Source: Patiria miniata (Eukaryota > Echinodermata > Asteroidea > Valvatida > Asterinidae). Taken from it: a DNA stretch of 64,000 bases. Position numbers and translations under genes: made by a program. Under the pieces are notes generated by a model. That model saw nothing but the letters and a program-made list of their open reading frames with translations. It did not search any database and was not told where the DNA came from. Position 1 is the stretch's first letter, and every line of letters begins with the position of its first letter. The DNA is taken from assembly GCF_015706575.1 (NCBI RefSeq), contig NW_024037052.1, positions 12,388,711 through 12,452,710 of the forward strand, written 5' to 3'. This document shows, in pieces, positions 38,701 to 50,700 of this stretch.

Positions 38701-41700
38701 TATTATGATAATTATCAATCAATAAAAATAGTTTGTGAATCATCTCTTCGAAGAGCCACTTTTGTGGACAAATTTCATGACAAAAATGTCCCGAAAAAAC
38801 TGTTTGCCAAAAATACGACAGATTCAAGCACAGAATTATAAGGTAGTCCTATATCTAAATAACATGTTGCATTGAAGAAAAAATGATTTGAAGTGTAAAG
38901 AAGATTTGATCTGCTTGATTTCAACAGGTGAAACATGGCAGCAGAAGGTTATTGACGGAGCACCGGGCCAGAACAGCACCCGCTGGGAGATGGGGCAGGT
39001 GAAAGGGGAGACCATAGATGCCTTCGTCATCACTAAGCTGGATGAGATCGCATGTAAGACTTCAAACTATCCGAACGAAATCCTCAAAAAATCCTCACCT
39101 CAGGCCTGTGGCAAAAGTTAATGCAGCTCCTCTCTGCTAGGACAGACAGATTTTGCCTGAATCAGAAAAGGTTTTGCACAGACGAATTTCAAACTGGAAT
39201 TGAAACCGACGCTCTGAATGCTAAGCATTGTATGACATTGATGACCATTTTTTTAAAGTCCTTTCAACACAAGAAAGCACTGAGGGCCTCGGTTTCAGTA
39301 CCAATTTTAAATTCGTCAATCAAGCACAGAAAAACTTTGCTTAGCACATAAATGGTTTACCAGCCCCCAGAAAAATATATCATAATGTGTATTGCTTAGT
39401 CTAAGTAAGCCACTTTTTGAGCCCGTGAAATTATGCTCTGTTTGTTGACACAAATCGTAGACACCTTTCTGGAAAGGGCTTACTTTTACCCCACTTGCTT
39501 CTCTTTTAGGGGAAGACCAAGTTCGGGCAATGACCAGTGGTTCACTAGTGGTTGGTTCGTGACGTCCCTAGCGCATGCGCACTTAAATTGAACTGCGAAC
39601 GACTCCAGTGCGTTCTTTCAGCAAAACGAAAACAATTCACACACATCCGTATGTGATTTGTTTTAGTTTTGCTGAAAGAACACTCAACTTTTTTGTGATC
39701 CGTGGACAGAACCTTAAAACGGCGATCGTGTTTAAAATTCCCTAACTTGAAAAGTGCATGGGTGATTTGAATGATTCTTGTACTAAAAAAAGCTTATGAA
39801 TTGGACTTTCATATTCTAGATTTTAAAAGTGCTACATGCAGAACTTCCCCAGAACAATGGTCCCGACATTTGGGTTTCGTTTTTTGTAATCACCCTGTAC
39901 TTACCAGGCACCCCCTTTTTTCAGTATTTCATGATGCATCTGTCAAATTTGTGTGTGTTTGATTCCAATCCATTCTAGGGTTGTTCAATTTGAGGGGTGA
40001 TGATGTGCCATACAACCCCATGTTTGTATCCTACGCTATTGTCACGAAGACAGACACAATGTAAGTACAGGAATTAAGATAACATAAAATTATCCAAACG
40101 CTTTGAATATGTAAATTGTTTCTGCATAACGTTAAATTCTTAGTTTTATTACCGGAATTAGGTCAATTTTTGTTTGAAATTCGCAAACAAATTGCGAAAA
40201 TGTTCATAAGTACGACTCTGGCATTCACAATTGCCTAAAGCGGTCAGGTTTTGAAGCTCAGAAGGAAAAACTGTAAACCTTTATTTATGTATTTATTTGT
40301 CTATTTCACTTAAAAGGTTTAAAGAGGTATTATGCTTGAAACTATGAAAACATAGTCATTCAGCCATCAACGTGACATCGTCAACATAAATGACACAAAT
40401 TCATTTGCCCACTTTGGTTCAATACTTAAGTCTATTTCAAAAAAGAATTTAACATTTTGTGTAATAATGCAGGCTAAATAAGTGGGGTTTTTTTATAATG
40501 TGTTAGAAATGGAAAAAATATTGCCCAGGAAAGACGTTTACATGGTGCCCATTAAAAACAGTATAAAGAAAAACCGGAACGGCGTACTTCCGCTATCTGA
40601 TAACAACCTATACCAATGCATGGGGAATTCTGCCAAGATCACCCGATTCAGTCCAGTATAGTTTTTGTTCTAGAACCTATTTTGTGAAACAAAGTCGGGA
40701 GTCATTAATTACAAAATAGGCTCTGCAGCAGAAACTACTGGACCGAATCGGGAGATCTTGGTATCATATTTTTTTTCTAAAAAGATTTTCCATCCATTGG
40801 CACAAGTCTCAACGTAGTGGAAGTATGCCGTTCCCGTTTTTATTTTGGCCATCCTCGGTACAGCCTATTTAAAAATCTATTTCATTTTCTCTTTGTCATC
40901 TAGGTTATATTTGTACGACAGTGCATCAAGTGTCCGAGTTCCTGCAGCGGTGAAAACTCACCTGAACGTCAATGCGGCTGGCAGTACATGCCTGAATTCA
41001 AATCGTAAGAAAATGTGTTACCGTTTGAAATATATAGCCGTTCTTTTTAAATGATCGAATAATGCGTCGGGGAGATTTAAAATGTAAAAATATTTGTAAA
41101 AGAAAGTGTCACCAAGTTTGGTTGATATTGAAGTATGAATTTTCATATGAGAGCCAGAGTTGTAATGACTCTAGTCAATGACTCGACCCGAGTCCGACTC
41201 GAGTCACAAGTTTCGATGACTCGACTCGACTCGAGTCACTGCAAGCAAATGACTCGACTCGACTAGAGTCCCTCATCAGAAGACTCGACTATACTCGTGC
41301 AAAGAAAATGAAAGGAAAATTTTGCGAAAAATATTTGCAATGACTTATTATGCTGCAAAATTTATGTTCACGTCACTTTGCGGATACAGTACGGTACAGC
41401 AGCCGCTTGTCATGTACAAACATACAACGTGTCACGGACTCCCACCTCATGGTTTTGGAACGCACAAAATGCTTTTTAGGAACTGGATTTTAAACACATT
41501 TTCCAATTTATGTTTCGTCATTGGCTTTGGGCGATTTCTTGAAAGCTTTTGGATTCGAACGCCGGCTAATATATCTTACCATATTTGGTGCAAGGGTTCA
41601 ATCCAGATTTCAACCAAATTTCTCATAGCATTAGACAGTGTCTGGTTTTTGGGGGAGTACAGAGCAGTCACACACAGTATGAAAAGCCACCTCACATCAT

Positions 41701-44700
41701 TATGTATTTAGTGAATATTTTTCCCCGTCTGTACAGCTTGTGTGATCGTAAAAGACTACCCTGTTTTCTTTGACGATTTGCGAGGCTTCAATGAAAGCCT
41801 TGCTAATAAGATATGGATCAGCGATCAGGCCAGTTATGCTGTCTACGAATCCATCTCGGTAAGTGAAAGTTTATTTTGTTTTCTTCTCCGAATGGGAAGG
41901 AGACTGGAAGGCAAGGTTAAAGGGGACTTGAAGTTGACATGGGAAGAAGATTCGGTGATAGACTTTTGTTAAGAGAAGGGTGATGGGTATGAAAGTACTT
42001 TTGGGGGTAATGTCGTAAAGAGAGAGATGGACAATTTCGGCAACCTTGAAATGAATTTCCGTATTCAACATTGTTAACAATGGACCTGTAAAAATTTAAA
42101 AGAAGGCTCAAAAATAAAATAATACGGGATAAACAACAGAAATGACATCTACTGTCCAGCATTGTGCAATTTCTCTAAAAAAAAAAAACCAACCAAACAA
42201 ACGAAAACACCCCTTACAGTCTAGACGAGTGACCTCGAAGATTCAACTACTTAAAACTTATAAAGTCTGTTTGTTTGTTTGTTTGTTTGTCTATCTGTCT
42301 GTTTGTCTACAGGATGCAAAGCGCTACGTTGCAGCATCACCCCTTCTCCTCATGAAGGCAGTGAAGAGTGATATGGAAGCGCAAGGCATGGAGGAGGCAC
42401 ATGTAAGCCAAAGAAATTTCAGACGAGGTTTTTTTTTTCTTTGAAGAGGCCTGCATGAGAATTTGAATCATAAAAGCTAGGAGATGACATGCAGAGAGTG
42501 GGAAGGATGTAGATAAATGCTATATCACAATTTGCGGGGAATTTTTGTTTGTCCTTTACATTTTAAGACAAATTCCAGACTTCTTCCCTTCCAAAAATGT
42601 TGCCATATAGGAGAGCCATGCACGGCATCCGGTTTATTTTGAGCGAGGTGGCACCACTGCATTACTCGCTAATAGGGGCCTTGGCTGTGGTCTATTTTTT
42701 CGCAACTTCTCAGATCAAGAGGATAACCAGGCATCTGTGCATGTGATGAACGCATACACAACTGAAACCTTACACGAAAAACTTTCGAGGAGGTCCTCCG
42801 ATTTTATTGTAATCTAAACCAAATGTGTTTCAAGTCCTCGTACGTAAATGATAACCAGATACACATAACTGCACAACTGGGTGGCATCACTATACTTCGA
42901 GGACCCGTATTGTTCACTTCTTACGATTGGATTAAACTTTGTCCCATAAGGTTTGTACACGGAAACCCTACGAGGACTTGGGCTCAGGTCCTCGGGGTTA
43001 TTGCTATCTCAGGTAACCCATTGTTCCTGAGTCCTCAGACGTAATGTATGACCACGCGTACTAAAAACTGAGCAAATGATGAAAACATACCCTTTTTGCT
43101 TTGTAGTATAGCATTTACAATGGGACACGTCCAATATTACGCGCACACTATGTCCCATATACGTAACAAAAGTTACCTCTCAAGATACTTAGGGATTTCA
43201 GTGGTTTTTAAAATCCTGTGGTCGGGCATCTGCAAGGAGAATTTCCGCAAGAACGTTTCTGTTATTAATCTTTGCGATGATTATGTTATTAAAGAAAACA
43301 TGCGTTACGTGCACTCTCAACCATTGGTTTTTTAAAAGTTGGTTGGGTACAGAAAGTTGTTTATTTTTTTCCCCAGTTTGAACAATGTATGGTACATTTT
43401 ACCCAACGTTGGGCAAAATTGGTTCATTTTTTTAGCCAACTTTTCAACCAACTGTCGGGCTGTTCACCTGGTAACCAACGTGTGGTTAAAATAGCACGAA
43501 TTCAGATTAATTAGTAAGAGCCAGTTTTCAATCATTAACATACCTGCATTCTTGACAAGGAAAGTGAAGTTTCTCTGTTGTTTCATTAAACAGACCATGG
43601 ACTCGGTTGCGTTGTGTAACATCGGGGCCTGGATGCAAGAGAAAATTGATGGCTTAAAGGTATGAACCTAAAAATATAATATAATTAACTTTTAAATTTT
43701 AGATTTTTGACGAAATGCAGTCAAATTTTTTTTTTAATATCGACAATGTTGTTTGTAACGAATAATGATGACATCAATAGAAATGTAGCCACTTAAAAAC
43801 CAGAAGTGGTAAATTCAACACTTACATGAGTTCGGTCAGTGACCACACTTTGAAAGTGTTAAATCCAACACTTAATCTGTTAATTTAACATTTTCAATGT
43901 TGATTCAACACTGTCTAAGTGTTAACTTTGAAAAACGTTCAATTAACAGTTGAATTGCTAAATTAATAGTATATGTGTTGGATTTAAATTTAAAATGTTG
44001 GGTCCAATATTTAAAATGTTGGATTCAACACTTTCAAAGTGTGGTAACTGATCGAACTCCCGTAAAGTGTTGAATTAAACACTCGAGGTTTTTTTTAACT
44101 ATGTTGTATACAACAAGGTCTTTCACATTATTTCACGATTTTTTTCTATAAAGGATCCAATGACAGGAGATAAAACTGTCATCAGTGAGCAAATTGTCAT
44201 GGACAAGTGCATAGAAGAGAGAGCGTAAGTTCCCAGTTGTACACTGAAAAATTGCCTGGGTTAATTTTACCCAAGAAAGGGTGAAAACTGGAACTACCCA
44301 AACTTTGGTTGTTCTGTAACCAATTGTTTGGGTTATAATTTCTGCTAAATTCAAACAAAACTTGTGGTCATTCAAGACCAAATTTAATTTGGTCTTTTAT
44401 GACTACAACTTTTGGTTGAATTTCACATAAATTCTTGCCCAATAATAACATAATCAAATTTCAAAGAGTGCTACTCTTGAAAGTCATAAAAAAGTGCTAA
44501 GGTAACTTGTACACAGCTGTGTCCATTTATTACATGTAAAAGAAGAAAAATCACTTTACGAAGTTATTAGCATAAGCTTAAGCTTAAATAAATACAGAAA
44601 AATATTGAGCTGATGTCTAACATATTTATGTATTAAATTTACATAGATCATATAAAATGACAATGACTATGTGGTCGTCTTGGCAGCAGAAACAAAAATT

Positions 44701-47700
44701 GGAGTGAAGATAGTGATTAATATGAAATTTCTGTTTTTTTCCTCTCTTAATTCAATACAGGAAGTTTGCCGACAACCGAGGCCTCAGCTTTGGAACCATT
44801 GCTGGAATGGGTCCCCACGGTGCCATTATTCACTACACGTATGTAAAAAAGTGTAGGCCTATATATTTCAAAAAAATTTAAGGGTTAATATTGAAATAAG
44901 ATTAATTAATAAGGAAAACAAATTCAGTATTGGGTTTTGTCCTTCACCGATGTATTTTTGTAATTGTATATTTTTACTGTTGTCCCGAGTGATTGTGAAA
45001 AAAAATTACTCGGTAGAGATTCGAACCCACGACCTCCTACTTCCTAGCGCAGACTTTTACCACTCGACCGACAAGCTCGCTGGATATAGATGGCGGGTTC
45101 GAATCTAATATAGTAGCGGGTATCGCAACCAAAAAATTCATATGACGGAGGACAAAAGTTAATGCTGTTGTTCACTTGTTTTTTTCTCTGTTCTTTTTGT
45201 AAGGGATTACGGGAAACCGTATGTGGTACAATTTACAATATTATTTTTTTTTTGTGGTACACGTTTATCTGTTAAGAAGAGAACAAGATCGAGTCTCTAA
45301 TGCATGACAATATTTCCCCATCTCACAATTTTCAATCCGTCACTTTTGTTCAGATCGACACCAGAAACTGACGTCCCTATCACCAAGGATGGAACCTTCC
45401 TTCTGGATTCTGGAGGCCAATACTTGTAAGCAGTTGGGGCTGACAAACTAAGGAAGGGGGGGGGGGACAAGTTACATGCAAAAGCAATAATCGATTGATT
45501 GGGGGCCTGACTTACAGTGATACAAGAGGTATTGAAAGACTATGATACACAGTATGTGAGTATAACATTTTAATTCTAGCTCTGTCATTTGGGTGATTTT
45601 TCAGGCAAGGAACCTGTGACATTACCAGAACGTTCCATTTTGGCACACCCACTGCATTCATGAAGGTGAGCAAACAAAATGAAATCTGAAAAACAGCTCA
45701 TTAATAACCATGATAAAATATAAACATATAAATAAACAGAGTGCACTTTGCTTGGATGTTAGTGTAACGGGCCGAGCAGGCTGGGGCGTGGCGGGGCTAC
45801 TAATTAAAACAACAACCAAAGAAAACACACAGTGAGCCAGACAGAATTCGGGGGCGCCTCCCAGATTTTAGTTTGATGATATACGCAATAACTATTTACA
45901 AAGATAAACCAAGAGTAAATTAATAGAAGCAGATATATATAATAGTGGGTGAAACTTACAAACTATAAGACCAGTGCAGTGGCGTGGCTGGAGGAGAGCG
46001 CACAGCAAACGGAACCTCAACGTAACAGTGCGATAAAGAAAATAAAAGAATGACCAACGCCCAATTGCGCGCACCGGCCTTATATACCCGTAAGGTGCAC
46101 CCGACCAGAAAAAGTATTAAAGGAATGCAAGATATGTTTGGAGCTTAACCGCTGTGTTGCACGTGGCGAACAGAGTCTTTGTTACATTAGCATATAGCCA
46201 ACGCCAATGTCCGCAGTTCGGAAATTAGAAAGTTGCAGCAGCAATTCATTTTAGAACAACGACCGCAATCGACCACAAACCCAGAAAATATCCAGCTTTT
46301 CCTCAATCAAATTTACTTGTTATACCTGCGAATAACAATTTTAAGATACATTGTGAACATAAGATATTTGGAAGGCAATGCATGATGAGTTTATTCCTCT
46401 TTATCGACAGGAAGCCTACACCAGAGTTCTCCTGGGCAGCTTTGATCTGGCCATGTCTGTCTTCCGTACCGGCATTTATGGTAGGTATAACTCTGACCTA
46501 CAGTATACAAACTCCCACTTTGCATTATTTGCACAAAGAAAGTAAGTTAGACAGCTAGTTTGAGAAATAAAGATAGTCACAGACTATACCACACTTCCAA
46601 AACAGCAGTATCCATTTTAGAGCCACATTCAAGAAGATAAGCTGTATGCGTTTTCGTCTCTCACAGCTTTTAACAAAAAATATAACTTATCTTTTGCTTA
46701 TACATATTTTTTCTTTCTGAAAGGGCGTGATATTGATTCCATTGCGCGGAACCAGCTGTGGTCAGGCGGTCTGGACTACAACCATGGAACTGGACATGGC
46801 ATCGGTCACTTCTTGAATGTACATGAAGGTCAGCAGGCTTGTTCTCTCTTTTTTTTTAATTACAAACAATCATAAAGGTTTTCCCGATTTATGTTTACTT
46901 TGGTATGTAGCTGAGCCCCCATTTGCGAACTGAAATTTGTGAACAGAAACTTCATGATTAATATGTCTTCTTTGGCACTGCAACTCTGTGGACAAAGAGG
47001 AACTTTTTGGGAGCTTGAAGGAACAGAATGCCCTAGGACCGACAACTGTATTCACAAGGCTCCCGATTTTTGAAATTGTTTTGGCTGTAAGGAAAGGGTT
47101 TGAAATTCTCTAAAACAATCCACATCTGATGATGACTTGTCTAGATTAAAGACAAATATAGGGTACCTAAAATGTAAAACCCACCTATGCTATTGTTTTG
47201 GTGATGTGTGCGTCCAGTTAAGGGCTCTGATTTTTGGGGGGATTTCAGAACTGTGTGGGTGATAAAATAAAACAGAGGGGGATGAGTGCCGTCACTACCA
47301 TGACACTTCTTTTAAGGAGAACAAAATTACACATTGTCAGAATGATTTGGGTACTACAAAGTACCGGTACGTTGTGTAAGAAAACGGCCCAAAGGGATTG
47401 GTAGTGGATTTGGAAACACAAAAATTTCATCAGCTTGTAGTATTGTCTTTTTTTTATGCCATTATGATTACAAATACCCAATTTTATGACACTTCTGAGC
47501 ACATCATCATGTTCTACTTTGTTAATAATTTTTCTTCTCATAGATACAGCAAAACGTGAGCATAAAGTATGTTATCCCGCTGACACGATATTTTGTTTCA
47601 CAGTTGAAGTAACGACAGATGCCAATGAATGTCGAAGCCGTTGTTGAAATATGTTTAGCTGTCCATGCAAGATAGCACATTCTATTTTGCTATACTTATA

Positions 47701-50700
47701 AAATTGGGCCCAGTTATTGTGATACTTAATAATGATGATAATGATTTTGAACTGTCTTTTGTTTCAATCGATACTTTCTTCCCCTAAAAAATTCTCCGCA
47801 GGTCCGGCCTGGTTCTCCCTCAGTAAGGATACAGGCATATCCAGACACAAACCATTACAAAATGATATGTTTCTTTCAATTGGTAGGAAAATCAAAATCT
47901 GTTTTGAAAACAATCAAAAGACTGAAGTAACAACAAAAATAACAAACTGCATACTGCTGAAGCAATCAAAACGATCATTGCCATCAATACAATGCTATAA
48001 TAATAGCACTTTCTATCGTATCAGCAATCCCAAAGCGCTTTACAATTATTCCCCGTTCATCAGGCCATCTGCATGAGACAACGCGGCAGCCGATATCAGC
48101 GCACATTCGGTCCTCTACCCACACAGATACCCATTCATACTCCTGGGTGGAGAGAGACAATTGTAGTTAAGTGTCTTGCCCAAGGGCACCAACACCATGA
48201 TCCTGGCAGGGTTCGAAACCACGTACCGTCGTACACGAGTCAAACATCGTAACTACCGGACCATACCATGGAATTCTACATGTTACACCGTAACAATTGG
48301 CCATGACAACAGACTAATTGAGATCAACACTGGTATTGTGGTACGGTTTGCCTTGTGATAATTTTTTTTTATCTGGAGACTAAACATTGTTTTAAGTTTC
48401 TACAAAACTAGGAATAATTTCGAGAAAACAAAACAGGTCTTAAAAACCAAATTGTTATTAACACTAACCCTTCTTTCCTACCCATTAGGTACATATTCAT
48501 GTGTTTCCTAGCGAAGTTGATGTACAGGTTGTCACACAAAACACCTAACAGTCGAAAACAAATTAATAAATGTATATTGCAAGTGAGTTTTGGAATATTT
48601 TCAAGTTACCTCTTAAAGTAAGACAACCAATCTACCATACAAACTTTATTTTATTCAAATCGATGCGTTCGGGAACAAATACTGAGCTTCATCGAACTCA
48701 AGTGTTGAAAATCGTCCTGGGCCACTTTCCTTGAGAGTCAGAAAGCGCAGTTAGAGAAACACACAAATGATTTATTTCCTTTGTTCAATACTAACGTGCA
48801 TGTGCTACCAGCTTCGATTGATAAATAAAAAAGAGGCCGCAGTGGTTTTGCAAGTCCCGTATTGTGATTGCTGTATCTTTTGAACAAAACATCCTAATGG
48901 AAACCAACTAAAAAGCATTTGGAAGACCAATTATTCTTCTAAGCAATACATTAGACACTATTTGAATACTTCCCCCACTTTTCTGAAAACATGCTCGATT
49001 CGACTGTTGTGGTGTTTATGGGAAAACCTGTATAATTCAACGTGCGACAACTGACATGGTCAAAGCGAATGCCCAGTATACAAGTGATGACCTATATATA
49101 ACTGCCATATTAACTATATGAGTTTGTCCATGCGTATACCTTTAGGTCCTGCAGTAATCAAGGTGGGGGTCCGCGCAGGAGAGAAACCATTAGACCTAAA
49201 TATGTTTCAGTCTGACGGTATGTTCCGCATCACTCATCCACATAGCATTCGAATTCATCTGCTCAGTCAAAGCGAATGCAGAGCACCAACGATGACCTTT
49301 ATTGAAAGACTGCTATGTTAACCATACGAGTTTGTCCATGCGTATAGGTCCAGCACGTATCAGAGTGGGGGTCCGCGCAGGAGAAAAACCGTTAGATCTT
49401 AACATGTTTCAGTCTGACGGTATGTTTCACATCGCTCATCCACAAAGCATGCAAATTAATCTGCATGACAACCCACAGTACTTACCAACACTTTCAGTTT
49501 TCATATCTGTTTAAGTGATCAGGCTATTAATAGCCCTCGGTAAGTTGCAAGTGCGTAACATTTCTTTGCATAGGCCTATGAGAAAAAAATAACTATATAT
49601 GAAAACAAAAAAAATGAGTTTCTGAAATCCAATTTCAATTTGTTGTAGGCCTCCTACATTGTATTAGTTTTCGATTTTTATCTTCGTAAAAAATAACCAG
49701 TCAGTCTTTGTGCTCTGATAATAAGAGTAAATAAAAAAGCTACAGCACTTTTTGTCTTAATTCAATGCATTTACAAAGTCATTATATCCAGATAAAAGTT
49801 GGCACGTACCGTATAGTATTTTGGAATTATTTAGTATAAGTTGTAAGGCTTTACTACGAGTCCTCAGAAATGAAGAAATGTTACGCTTCACTTCATGAAC
49901 ACAGCATTATATTTTTCGAGACACATTCCATATAAATCATTGCCATATATAGTTCATCTCATATCATGTCATTAAATGCTCTGCATGAAGTTCCATAGAT
50001 TGAATCGAGATCCAGAAGGCAACCCAACTTCTAGCGACTCTGCAAACGTGAGTTACAACTCAGGTGACAGTTGTGTTGAAAATATATAAGCCATTCTCCT
50101 CTTACTATTCTGTTTTTTACTTACCAACGTCCCTTTGTTAGATCCAATTAATATCGGAGACTATAATGGCGAACGAAGTTTGCGCACTAATGTCTTCTTG
50201 TCAGACGGTAGGTGACGTGAACAATTCTACTGTGTGAAATTCTACAAAAACATTCTTTTAGCTGCCTTACCCTGTACTTGAATCAAAGTCACTCATGTTT
50301 CTCCTGGACGACTGAAAATATAGATAGAGACCTATAGTGTAGTGCTCATGTCCAATCACTTCAGTGCAATGGCTTCAAGGTATAAGACCAATATGGCTGC
50401 AATGTGGTCGTGCTTGTCTTCGTGCACTTAACAACATCTCACGTGTGCCCTGATCTAACAACTAAAAGCACGGCGCTATGTCTGCTGATCTCAGACTTCT
50501 TTTCAGTTCTTTCTTGAGCCAATATGTCCTCTTATCACACATCACCCACAAACACAAAACCATCATCATCAACACATCCTAATACATCACATACACCGAA
50601 TGTCTCAACCAAACAAGAGTTCCATAAACTTCAAAAAGGTGAGTTTTTACTATAATAGAAATTACAGGATGATGACCAGCAACAGATGCCACATCACGAA

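Noticed and set aside
48489..48531. Possible extra copy of the aminopeptidase variable exon after acceptor tacccattag
   Set aside because: The phase-1 frame meets TAG after seven codons, and there is no loop pattern.
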